DNA of 64,000 bases from Streptomyces tanashiensis. Its GTDB lineage: Bacteria > Actinomycetota > Actinomycetes > Streptomycetales > Streptomycetaceae. Both the position numbers and the translations under genes were made by a program. Position 1 is the first letter of the stretch, and every line of letters starts with the position of its first letter. The DNA lies in the NCBI RefSeq assembly GCF_014648895.1, contig NZ_BMRZ01000005.1:62001-126000 (forward strand), given 5' to 3'. Below, in pieces: positions 41,068-48,221 of this stretch. The notes beneath the pieces are model-generated. The model ran no database searches. It worked only from the letters and a program-made list of their open reading frames with translations, and had not been told where the DNA came from.

Positions 41068-41508
41068 TCAGTCGTCCGCCGTCTCGCCTCGTACGACCAC
41101 CACGGGGCACGGCGCGTGCTGGGTGACGTGGGAGGAGACCGAGCCGAGGACGGCCGCCTTGAAGCCGCTGTAGCCGCGGTCGCCGACGACCAGGAGGTTC
41201 GCGCCCTCGGACGCGTCGACCAGGGCCTGGGTGGCGTTGCCGCTGACGACCGTGCGGGTGGTGGCGGCGGCTTCGGGCTCCGTGAGGGTGGCGTCCACGG
41301 ACTGGTCGAGGATCTGCCGGGCGAGGGCCTCGGGGTCGAACTGCAGGGGGACGCCCGGCATCACGTTCGCCCAGGTCGCCGGGTACTCCCAGCTGATCAC
41401 CGCCTGGAGCGAGTCCCCGGTGAGCGCGGCCTGCGCGGCCGCCCACCGCAGCGCCTTCAGGGAAGGTGCCGATCCGTCCACGCCCACCACGATCCTGCCG
41501 CCGGCCAT
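41068..41508 (-). CDS. Universal stress protein, single domain
   Basis: 146 residues with the UspA fold: GGRIVVGVDGSAPSLKALRWAAAQA at the N-terminus and the ATP-binding loop VVGDRGYSGFKAAVLGSVSSHVTQHAPCPVVVVR (G-x2-G-x9-G-S pattern) at the C-terminus. Start ATG at 41508 has Shine-Dalgarno CGGAGG 6 nt upstream; an upstream in-frame ATG lies in the terminator hairpin of the preceding gene. USPs respond to starvation or redox stress. Confidence 0.93.
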   Translation of the reverse strand: MAGGRIVVGVDGSAPSLKALRWAAAQAALTGDSLQAVISWEYPATWANVMPGVPLQFDPEALARQILDQSVDATLTEPEAAATTRTVVSGNATQALVDASEGANLLVVGDRGYSGFKAAVLGSVSSHVTQHAPCPVVVVRGETADD

Positions 41509-41535
41509 CGCCGACCTCCGTTTCGCTGTCGGGAC

Positions 41536-41561
41536 CCCGGGAGCCCTACGGGCCTCCCGGG
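41536..41561 (-). terminator. Terminator after the FMN reductase gene
   Basis: CCCGGGAG at 41536-41543 pairs with CTCCCGGG at 41554-41561, about 26 bp beyond the FMN reductase stop codon on the minus strand. Confidence 0.7.
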
Positions 41562-41586
41562 CCTCCCCCACAACGTAACAAACCGA

Positions 41587-42210
41587 TCAATCCAACCGCA
41601 GATCGGCCAACTGCTTCTCGAACGGGACGATCTCGTCGTCGTCCTCCCGGCGGGCGGGCCGGGCCGCGACGGTGTCCGCGAACTCGTGGCCCGCGCGGGT
41701 GATCCGGGCCGGCAGCCCGTCCGTGTACGCGTCGCCGCCCGAGCCCCAGTCCTCCGAGGCCGCGTAGACCGCGGTCGGGACGACGAGGGCCCGCAGGTAG
41801 GCGAAGAGCGGCCGCAGGGCGTGGTCGAGGACGAGCGAGTGGCGGGCGGTGCCGCCGGTCGCCCCGATGAGGACCGGGACGCCGGTCAGGGCGGCCGGGT
41901 CGATCAGGTCGAAGAAGGACTTGAAGAGGCCGCTGTAGGAGGCCGTGAAGACCGGGGTCACCGCGATGACGCCGTCCGCGGACGTCACCGTGTCGATCGC
42001 CTCCTGGAGCGCGGCCGACGGGAAGCCCGTGACGAAGTTCTTCGCGATGTCCACGGCCAGGTCGCGCAGTTCGACGACCTGGACGTCGACGGCGTACTCC
42101 TGCTCGGCCAGCCGGTACCGGGCCGCCTGCAGCAGCCGGTCGGCGAGCAGCCGGGTGGAGGAGGGGGCGCTGAGTCCGGCGGACACGGCGACCAGCTTCA
42201 ACGTCTGCAT
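41587..42210 (-). CDS. NAD(P)H-dependent FMN reductase (CE1759 type)
   Basis: 207-residue flavodoxin-like oxidoreductase: LVAVSAGLSAPSSTRLLADRLL (phosphate loop), VVELRDLAVDIAKNF, VTPVFTASYSGLFKSFFDLIDPAALTGVPVLIGATGGTARHSLVLDHALRPLF. It belongs to the CE1759-type FMN reductases that are encoded together with CE1758-type luciferase-like monooxygenases. It should supply reduced FMN to that partner. It follows the monooxygenase gene after 4 bp and shares its promoter. Confidence 0.9.
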   Translation of the reverse strand: MQTLKLVAVSAGLSAPSSTRLLADRLLQAARYRLAEQEYAVDVQVVELRDLAVDIAKNFVTGFPSAALQEAIDTVTSADGVIAVTPVFTASYSGLFKSFFDLIDPAALTGVPVLIGATGGTARHSLVLDHALRPLFAYLRALVVPTAVYAASEDWGSGGDAYTDGLPARITRAGHEFADTVAARPARREDDDEIVPFEKQLADLRLD

Positions 42211-42214
42211 GACC

Positions 42215-43303
42215 TCAGACCTCCTGGGACGCGAGGACGGCGGGGTGGAGCGGGGCGGTCTCGGGGACGCCGGCGGGGCGCAGGTTCGCGAACTCCTTGC
42301 GCAGCACCGGGACGACCTCCTCGCCGAGGATGTCGAGCTGCTCCAGGACCGTCTTGAGGGGCAGTCCGGCGTGGTCGACCAGGAAGAGCTGGCGCTGGTA
42401 GTCGCCCACGTAGTCGCGGAAGGACAGGGTGCGCTCGATGACCTCCTGCGGGGAGCCGACGGTCAGCGGGGTCTCGCGGCTGAACTCCTCCAGGGAGGGG
42501 CCGTGGCCGTAGACCGGCGCGTTGTCGAAGTACGGGCGGAACTCCCGTACCGCGTCCTGCGAGTTCTTGCGCAGGAAGACCTGGCCGCCGAGGCCGACGA
42601 TCGCCTGCTCGGGGGTGCCGTGGCCGTAGTGCGCGTACCGCTGCCGGTAGAGGCGGACCATCTTCTCGGTGTGCTGCTTGGGCCAGAAGATGTGGTTGGC
42701 GAAGAAGCCGTCGCCGTAGTAGGCGGCCTGTTCGGCGATCTCGGGGGAGCGGATGGAGCCGTGCCAGACGAACGGCGGGACGCCGTCGAGCGGGCGCGGG
42801 GTGGAGGTGAAGCCCTGGAGGGCGGTGCGGAACTTGCCCTCCCAGTCGACGACGTCCTCCCTCCACAGCTTGTGGAGGAGCGCGTAGTTCTCGATGGCGA
42901 GCGGGATGCCCTGGCGGATGTCCTGGCCGAACCACGGGTAGACCGGGCCGGTGTTGCCGCGGCCCATCATCAGGTCGACGCGGCCGTCGGCGAGGTGCTG
43001 GAGGGTCGCGTAGTCCTCGGCGATCTTCACCGGGTCGTTGGTGGTGATCAGGGTGGTCGAGGTGGAGAGGATCAGGTTCTCCGTGCGGGCGGCTATGTGC
43101 CCGAGGAGGGTCGTCGGGGAGGACGGCACGAACGGCGGGTTGTGGTGCTCGCCGGTCGCGAAGACGTCGAGCCCGACCTCCTCGGCCTTGAGCGCGATGG
43201 CGACGGTGTTCTTGATGCGCTCGTGCTCGGTGGGGGTGCGGCCGGTGGTGGGGTCGGCCGTCACGTCGCCGACGGTGAAGATCCCGAACTGCATCGTGCT
43301 CAC
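42215..43303 (-). CDS. Luciferase-like monooxygenase (CE1758 type)
   Basis: 362-residue TIM-barrel flavin-dependent monooxygenase of the luciferase-like class: MQFGIFTVGDVTADPTTGRTPTEHERI, VGLDVFATGEHHNPPFVPSSPTTLLGHIAARTENLILSTSTTLI, VDLMMGRGNTGPVYPWFG. Flavin and substrate regions are all kept. With the downstream FMN reductase it makes a two-component monooxygenase; the natural substrate is unknown. A palindrome overlaps the probable promoter 20 bp upstream. ATG at 43303. Confidence 0.92.
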   Translation of the reverse strand: MSTMQFGIFTVGDVTADPTTGRTPTEHERIKNTVAIALKAEEVGLDVFATGEHHNPPFVPSSPTTLLGHIAARTENLILSTSTTLITTNDPVKIAEDYATLQHLADGRVDLMMGRGNTGPVYPWFGQDIRQGIPLAIENYALLHKLWREDVVDWEGKFRTALQGFTSTPRPLDGVPPFVWHGSIRSPEIAEQAAYYGDGFFANHIFWPKQHTEKMVRLYRQRYAHYGHGTPEQAIVGLGGQVFLRKNSQDAVREFRPYFDNAPVYGHGPSLEEFSRETPLTVGSPQEVIERTLSFRDYVGDYQRQLFLVDHAGLPLKTVLEQLDILGEEVVPVLRKEFANLRPAGVPETAPLHPAVLASQEV

Positions 43304-43322
43304 CTCTCGCGTTCCTGGTTAG

Positions 43323-43340
43323 TGGTTGAAGCTTAAACTA
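43323..43340. promoter_or_regulatory. Palindromic operator upstream of the flavin monooxygenase operon
   Basis: The sequence TGGTTGAAGCTTAAACTA is an 18-bp palindrome with 7 of 9 pairs matched, 20 bp before the monooxygenase start. The complementary strand reads AGTTTAAGCTTCAACC, close to the palindrome before pirin. MarR-type repressors use sites of this shape. Confidence 0.45.
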
Positions 43341-43393
43341 TCCGCTCCAACGGCGCGACCCCCTCCTCTATTCCGGCCCGTACCCTGGACCGC

Positions 43394-43537
43394 ATGACCG
43401 AGAAGGCGGCGCACGACAACGAGCAGTGGAAGGAGCGGGGCGTGATGCTCCGCGTCTTCGTGTACGTCTTCGCCACCCACGCCTTCGCCGGCTTCGTCTG
43501 GCTGCTCTTCTACGTCGGCCAGAACGCCCAGAAGTGA
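43394..43537 (+). CDS. 47-residue membrane protein (DUF6126-like)
   Basis: Short gene with a polar N-terminus (MTEKAAHDNEQWKERGVM) and one hydrophobic helix (LRVFVYVFATHAFAGFVWLLFYVG) ending in QNAQK. The R-x-F-V-Y-x-F-A-x-H-x-F-A pattern resembles the DUF6126 small membrane proteins of streptomycetes. It lies 43 bp upstream of cobL on the same strand. Start ATG at 43394, with no clear Shine-Dalgarno. Function unknown. Confidence 0.68.
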   Translation: MTEKAAHDNEQWKERGVMLRVFVYVFATHAFAGFVWLLFYVGQNAQK

Positions 43538-43580
43538 CCGTCCGGTAAGACCCGGCCAGGGCTCACGTAAAGTCCCCGAC

Positions 43581-44816
43581 GTGAACGCTGCGATATCGGT
43601 GGTGTCGGTCGTCGGAATCGGCGCGGACGGCTGGGACGGGCTCCCCGAGAGCTCCCGCCGCGTCCTGCGCGCCGCCGAGGTGCTGATCGGCGGCCCCCGC
43701 CAGCTCGACCTGCTGCCCGCCGGCGACTGCCCCGGCAGCCGGATCCCCTGGCCGAGCCCGCTGCGCCCCGCCGTCCCCGGTCTGCTCGCCGCCCACGAGG
43801 GGCGTCGCGTCGCCGTCCTCGCCAGCGGCGACCCCCACTTCTACGGGATCGGCCGCACGCTCGCCGAGCTCGTCGGCCCGGACCGCCTCGACGTCCGGCC
43901 GCACCCGTCCTCCGTCTCGTACGCCTGCGCCCGGCTCGGCTGGCCCCTGGAGGCCACCGAGACGGTCTCCCTCGTCGCCCGGCCGCTCGACGCGCTCACC
44001 GCCGCCCTCCACGACGGGCGCCGGCTCCTCCTGCTCGGCGAGGGCCCCGACAGCCCCGCGCGCGTCGCCGCGCTGCTGCACGAGCGCGGCTGGGGCGGCA
44101 CCCGGATCCGGGTCCTGGAGCAGCTCGGCGGCCCCGCCGAGCGGATCCTCGACGCCACCGCCGCCGACTGGCCGTACGAGCGCGCCGACGCCCTCCACGT
44201 CCTCGCCCTCGACTGCGTACGCGACCCGGACACGCTCCGGCTCGGCACCACGCCCGGGCTGCCCGACGAGGCGTACGAGCACGACGGCCAGCTCACCAAG
44301 CGGTACGTGCGCGCCGCCACCCTCGCCGCCCTCGCCCCCGCCCCCGGCGAACTCCTCTGGGACGTCGGCGGCGGCTCCGGCTCCATCGGCGTCGAATGGA
44401 TGCGGGCCCACCGCTCCTGCCGGGCCGTCGCGGTCGAGAAGTCCCCCGAGCGGGCCGCCCGCATCGCGCGCAACGCCGGCGCCCTGGGCGTACCGGGCCT
44501 GAAGGTCGTCACCGGCCCCGCACCCGCCGCGCTCGCCGGCCTGCCCACCCCCGACGCGATCTTCATCGGCGGCGGCCTCACCGCCCCCGGCCTGCTCGAC
44601 ACCTGCTGGGAGGCCCTGCCGCCCGGCGGCCGGCTCGTCGCCAACACCGTGACGCTGGAGTCCGAGGCGCTGCTCGCCGACCGGTACCGCCGCCACGGCG
44701 GCGAACTGATCCGGCTCGCCGTCTCCACCGCCGTGCCCGTGGGCGGCTTCACCGGCTGGCGCCAGGCCATGCCCGTCACGCAATGGTCCGTAACGAAGGG
44801 TTGTACAGAGGAATGA
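43581..44816 (+). CDS. cobL: Precorrin-6B C5,15-methyltransferase (decarboxylating)
   Basis: 411 residues, a CbiE-CbiT fusion. The N-terminal tetrapyrrole methylase (about 8-205) has VVGIGADGWDGLPESSRRVLRAAEVLIGG and VLASGDPHFYGIGRTL. The C-terminal CbiT-type domain (about 235-405) has LTKRYVRAATLAALAPAPGELLWDVGGGSGSIGVEWMR, binding S-adenosylmethionine. It methylates C5 and C15 and decarboxylates the C12 acetate of the corrin intermediate. GTG start at 43581. TAAAGT at 43568-43573 is placed as a -10 box for a leaderless transcript. Coupled to cobM by ATGA overlap. Confidence 0.94.
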   Translation: MNAAISVVSVVGIGADGWDGLPESSRRVLRAAEVLIGGPRQLDLLPAGDCPGSRIPWPSPLRPAVPGLLAAHEGRRVAVLASGDPHFYGIGRTLAELVGPDRLDVRPHPSSVSYACARLGWPLEATETVSLVARPLDALTAALHDGRRLLLLGEGPDSPARVAALLHERGWGGTRIRVLEQLGGPAERILDATAADWPYERADALHVLALDCVRDPDTLRLGTTPGLPDEAYEHDGQLTKRYVRAATLAALAPAPGELLWDVGGGSGSIGVEWMRAHRSCRAVAVEKSPERAARIARNAGALGVPGLKVVTGPAPAALAGLPTPDAIFIGGGLTAPGLLDTCWEALPPGGRLVANTVTLESEALLADRYRRHGGELIRLAVSTAVPVGGFTGWRQAMPVTQWSVTKGCTEE

Positions 44817-45562
44817 CCGTCTACTTCATCGGCGCGGGCCCCGGCGCGGCCGACCTGATCACCGTGCGCGGCGCGCGGACCCTCGCGCGGTGCGGGGTCT
44901 GCCTCTACGCCGGCTCCCTCGTCCCCACCGAACTCCTCGCCGAGTGCCCGCCGGACGCGAAGCTCGTCGACACGGCGAAGCTGGACCTCGACCAGATCCT
45001 CGCCGAGATCACCGCCGCCCACGAGGCCGGCCAGGACGTGGCCCGGCTGCACTCCGGCGACCCCTCGGTCTTCAGCGCGGTCGCCGAGCAGATGCGCCGC
45101 CTGGACGCGGCCGGCATCCCGTACGAGGTCGTGCCGGGCGTCCCGGCCTTCGCGGCGGCCGCGGCGGCGCTGAAGCGGGAACTGACGGTCCCGACCGTCG
45201 GCCAGACCGTCATCCTCACCCGCATCGCCCAGCAGGCCACCCCGATGCCGGAGGGCGAGGACCTCGCCACCCTCGGCCGCAGCGGCGCCCTGCTCGTCCT
45301 CCACCTGGGCGCGCGGTACGTCGACCGGATCGTCTCCGAGCTGGTCCCGCACTACGGCGCGGACTGCCCGGCGGCGGTCGTCGCGATGGCCAGCCGCCCG
45401 GACGAGGTGGTGCTGCGCGGCACCCTGGAGGACATCGCGGAGCAGGTGAAGGCGGCGGGCATCACCAAGACCGCGGTCATCATCGTGGGCCGCACGCTGG
45501 CGGCCTCGGAGTTCCGCGACAGCCACCTGTACGACCCGGCGAGGGACCGCCACACCTGCTGA
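44813..45562 (+). CDS. cobM: Precorrin-4 C11-methyltransferase
   Basis: 249-residue single-domain tetrapyrrole methylase: VYFIGAGPGAADLITVRGARTLARCGVCLYAGSLVP at the N-terminus, RLHSGDPSVFSAVAEQMRRLDAAGIPYEVVPGVPAFAAAAAALKRELTVP in the middle and TKTAVIIVGRTL at the end. It is the CobM/CbiF family enzyme that adds the C11 methyl group. The start overlaps cobL by 4 bp. Confidence 0.95.
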   Translation: MTVYFIGAGPGAADLITVRGARTLARCGVCLYAGSLVPTELLAECPPDAKLVDTAKLDLDQILAEITAAHEAGQDVARLHSGDPSVFSAVAEQMRRLDAAGIPYEVVPGVPAFAAAAAALKRELTVPTVGQTVILTRIAQQATPMPEGEDLATLGRSGALLVLHLGARYVDRIVSELVPHYGADCPAAVVAMASRPDEVVLRGTLEDIAEQVKAAGITKTAVIIVGRTLAASEFRDSHLYDPARDRHTC

Positions 45563-45589
45563 CGGTCCCGACCGCGGCGGCCCGGTGCC

Positions 45590-45664
45590 TCAGGCGTTGG
45601 GCCGCTTGCCGTGGTTCGCCTTCTTCTTCTTGCGGGCCCGCTTCTTGTTGCCGCGCTTCGCCAT
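45590..45664 (-). CDS. Ribosomal protein bL37 (24 residues)
   Basis: Complete 24-residue gene: MAKRGNKKRARKKKKANH followed by GKRPNA and TGA. Half of its residues are Lys/Arg. The sequence is nearly that of bL37, the tiny actinobacterial large-subunit protein seen in mycobacterial ribosome structures, with conserved MAKRG start and KANHGKRPNA end. Shine-Dalgarno GAGGGAG lies 4 nt before the ATG. It sits between cobM and an acetyltransferase gene, unrelated to other ribosomal genes. Such a short gene is often missed by automated annotation. Confidence 0.88.
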   Translation of the reverse strand: MAKRGNKKRARKKKKANHGKRPNA

Positions 45665-45708
45665 GGGACTCCCTCTCGCTCGGGGGTTCTGCCGTGGCCA
45701 GCCTAGGT

Positions 45709-46323
45709 TCAGGAGCGGGCGGTCGCATCCGATGGACGTGTGCCGACCGGATCGTCGTCGTCACGGTCCGACGGAGGCCCGCTCGTCCACTCCGGCGCCA
45801 GCACCGACATCACCGTCGCGTCCACCCGCTCCCCCTCCCACAGCAGGGCGCCCCGCAGGACGCCCTCCGGGCTGAAGCCGGCCTTCTCGTAGACGCGGCG
45901 GGCGCGGGGGTTGAAGGCGTAGACCTCCAGCCAGATCCGGTACAGGCCGAGGGTCTCGAAGCCGTGGCCGACGATCAGCCGGGTCGCCTCCGTGCCGAGG
46001 CCACGGCCGACGGCGTCCGGGACGAACGCGATCCGGAAGGCGCAGGACTCGTTGCCGGGGTCCCACTCGGTGAGGACGGCCTCGCCGACGACCTGCCCGG
46101 TCGCCCGCTCGACCACGGCGAGGTCGAGCCGGTTGTCCGTCGCGCCCCGGGAGCCGTACCACTTCACCAGCGTCGCCTCGTCGAAGTGCGTGTGGTTCCC
46201 GGTCAGCCGGTTGCCCTCCGGGTCCTCGAACATGGGCAGCAGCGCGGGCACGTCCGCCTCGGTGACGGGCCGGAGGACCACCAGGTCGCCGGTGAGGGTG
46301 GGCTTGTGCGAGAAGTCGGTCAT
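45709..46323 (-). CDS. GNAT-family N-acetyltransferase (RimJ/RimL-like)
   Basis: 204 residues. The N-terminal PTLTGDLVVLRPVTEADVPALLPMFEDPEGNRL and the acetyl-CoA loop with IAFVPDAVGRGLGTEATRLIVGHGFETLGLYRIWLEVYAFNPRARRVYEKAGFSPEGVLRGALLWEGERVDATVMSVL place it among RimJ/RimL-type acetyltransferases. These modify N-terminal amines or small molecules; target unknown. ATG at 46323. Its end is 45 bp before the bL37 gene on the same strand. Confidence 0.9.
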   Translation of the reverse strand: MTDFSHKPTLTGDLVVLRPVTEADVPALLPMFEDPEGNRLTGNHTHFDEATLVKWYGSRGATDNRLDLAVVERATGQVVGEAVLTEWDPGNESCAFRIAFVPDAVGRGLGTEATRLIVGHGFETLGLYRIWLEVYAFNPRARRVYEKAGFSPEGVLRGALLWEGERVDATVMSVLAPEWTSGPPSDRDDDDPVGTRPSDATARS

Positions 46324-46364
46324 CCCCGGATTCTCGGTGGCGGCCCCGCCGGCTGTCGTCCGGA

Positions 46365-47483
46365 TTACGGCCCCGCCACCGACGAGCGGCCCACGACCGT
46401 CCCCGCGCGGTCGATGCAGATCACGTCCACCGCGACCGGGGCGCCCCGCAGCACGGCCAGGGCCTCGTCGCGGGCGCGGGCGGCGACCAGGTCGCCCAGG
46501 GGCACGGCGGCGGCCTCGCAGAGGCGGAGGGCGGCGAGGCCCGTGTTGGCGGCCGTGATCTCGGCGGCGAGGGCCTCCGGGGCGCCGCCCGTGCGGGCCA
46601 GGTCGGCGAGGAAGGCCTTGTCGACCTGCGAGCGGGCCGAGTGGAGGTCCAGGTGGCCGGCGGCCAGCTTGGAGAGCTTGGCGAAGCCGCCGCAGACCGT
46701 GAGCCGGTCGACGGGGTGGCGGCGGATGTACTTGAGGACGGCGCCCGCGAAGTCGCCCATGTCGAGGAGCGCGATCTCCGGCAGGTCGTAGATCCCCGTG
46801 ACCGTGCGCTCCGAGGTCGAACCCGTGCAGCCCGCGACGTGGGTGAGGCCGCCCGCGCGGGCCACGTCGACGCCCCGGCGGATCGAGTCGATCCAGGCGG
46901 AGCAGGAGTACGGGACGACGACGCCGGTCGTGCCGAGGATCGACAGGCCGCCGAGGATGCCGATGCGGGGGTTCCAGGTGGAGCGGGCGATCTCGGCGCC
47001 GTTGTCGACGGAGACGGTGATCTCGACGTCGCCGGGGGCGCCGTGCGCGGCGGCGACCGCGGCGACGTGCTCCCGCATGAGCTGCCGGGGCACGGGGTTG
47101 ATCGCGGGCTCCCCGACGTCCAGGGGGAGGCCGGGCAGGGTGACGGTGCCGACGCCGGGGCCCGCGCGGAAGACGACGCCGGAGCCCGGCGGCAGGAGCC
47201 GCACCGTCGAGCGGATGACGGCCCCGTGCGTGACGTCGGGGTCGTCGCCCGCGTCCTTGACGACGGCGGCCGTCGCGGAGCCGCCCGACAGGGACTCGGC
47301 GGTCAGCGCGAAGGCCGGCGTCTGGCCCTTCGGGAGCGTGATCGTCACCGGGTCGGGGAAGTCGCCGGTCAGCAGGGCGGTGTACGCGGCGGTGGTGGCC
47401 GCCGTCGCACAGGCACCGGTCGTCCAGCCCGGGCGGAGGCCGGTGTGCTTGAGTTGGGCCTCACGCCCGCCGCCTGAAGTCAC
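46365..47483 (-). CDS. cbiD: Cobalt-precorrin-5B (C1)-methyltransferase
   Basis: 372 residues with the CbiD hallmark start LKHTGLRPGWTTGACATAATTAAYTALL and core GIGTVTLPGLPLDVGEPAINPVPRQLM (here VGTVTLPG...). SWNPRIGILGGLSILGTTGVV-like segment STWNPRIGILGGLSILGTTG and CGGFAKLSKLAAGHLDLHSARSQVD follow. It methylates C1 and accompanies release of the C20 fragment in the cobalt-early pathway. CobF, the enzyme of this step in the oxygen-dependent route, was not found here. GTG start at 47483; AGGAG lies 7 nt before. Divergent from cobK with only 12 bp between starts. Confidence 0.94.
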   Translation of the reverse strand: MTSGGGREAQLKHTGLRPGWTTGACATAATTAAYTALLTGDFPDPVTITLPKGQTPAFALTAESLSGGSATAAVVKDAGDDPDVTHGAVIRSTVRLLPPGSGVVFRAGPGVGTVTLPGLPLDVGEPAINPVPRQLMREHVAAVAAAHGAPGDVEITVSVDNGAEIARSTWNPRIGILGGLSILGTTGVVVPYSCSAWIDSIRRGVDVARAGGLTHVAGCTGSTSERTVTGIYDLPEIALLDMGDFAGAVLKYIRRHPVDRLTVCGGFAKLSKLAAGHLDLHSARSQVDKAFLADLARTGGAPEALAAEITAANTGLAALRLCEAAAVPLGDLVAARARDEALAVLRGAPVAVDVICIDRAGTVVGRSSVAGP

Positions 47484-47495
47484 GAAGAGGCTCCT

Positions 47496-48221
47496 GTGCA
47501 CATACTCATTCTCGGCGGGACCACCGAGGCCCGCGCCCTCGCCGGACTGCTGCACGGCGAGGTCCGGGTCACCAGCTCGCTCGCGGGCCGGGTGGCGAGC
47601 CCGCGGCTGCCGGCGGGCGAGGTCCGGATCGGCGGGTTCGGGGGCGTCGAGGGTCTCGTGGAGTGGATGGCGGGGCACGCCGTGGACGCGGTCATCGACG
47701 CCACCCATCCCTTCGCCGAGCGGATCAGCTTCAACGCGGCCCGGGCGGCCGCCACCGCCCATGTTCCCCTGCTGGCGCTGCGCCGTCCCGGCTGGGTCCC
47801 GGGGGACGGCGACGACTGGCGTCCGGTGGCGTCCCTGGAGGAGGCGGCCCGTGCTCTGGAGGGCCTGGGCGACCGGGTGTTCCTGACGACGGGCCGCATG
47901 GGCCTGGCGGCCTTCGCGGCCTGCCCGCAGTGGTTCCTGGTCCGCTCGGTGGACGCCCCGGACGCCCCGATGCCGGCCCGCACCGAGATCGTCCTGGACC
48001 GGGGCCCCTTCAGCCTGGACGGCGAGCGGGAGATCCTCGCCCGGCACCGGATCGACGTCGTGGTGACGAAGGACAGCGGTGGCGCGGCGACCGCCCCGAA
48101 ACTGACGGCGGCCCGCGAGGCGGGCGTCCCGGTGGTGGTGGTCCGCCGCCCGCCGGTCCCCTCCGGCGTCCCGGTGGCGGCGACCCCGGAGGAGGCCGCC
48201 GCCTGGGTGGCTACGGGGTGA
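47496..48221 (+). CDS. cobK: Precorrin-6A reductase
   Basis: 241 residues of the CobK/CbiJ family: HILILGGTTEARALAGLL (NADPH-binding loop), VDAVIDATHPFAERISFNAARAA, LTTGRMGLAAFA and the substrate segment VVVTKDSGGAATAPKLTAAREAGVPVVVVRRP. It reduces the corrin macrocycle at C18-C19 with NADPH. GTG start at 47496. The 3' end overlaps the convergent FN3 gene by 11 bp. Confidence 0.94.
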   Translation: MHILILGGTTEARALAGLLHGEVRVTSSLAGRVASPRLPAGEVRIGGFGGVEGLVEWMAGHAVDAVIDATHPFAERISFNAARAAATAHVPLLALRRPGWVPGDGDDWRPVASLEEAARALEGLGDRVFLTTGRMGLAAFAACPQWFLVRSVDAPDAPMPARTEIVLDRGPFSLDGEREILARHRIDVVVTKDSGGAATAPKLTAAREAGVPVVVVRRPPVPSGVPVAATPEEAAAWVATG

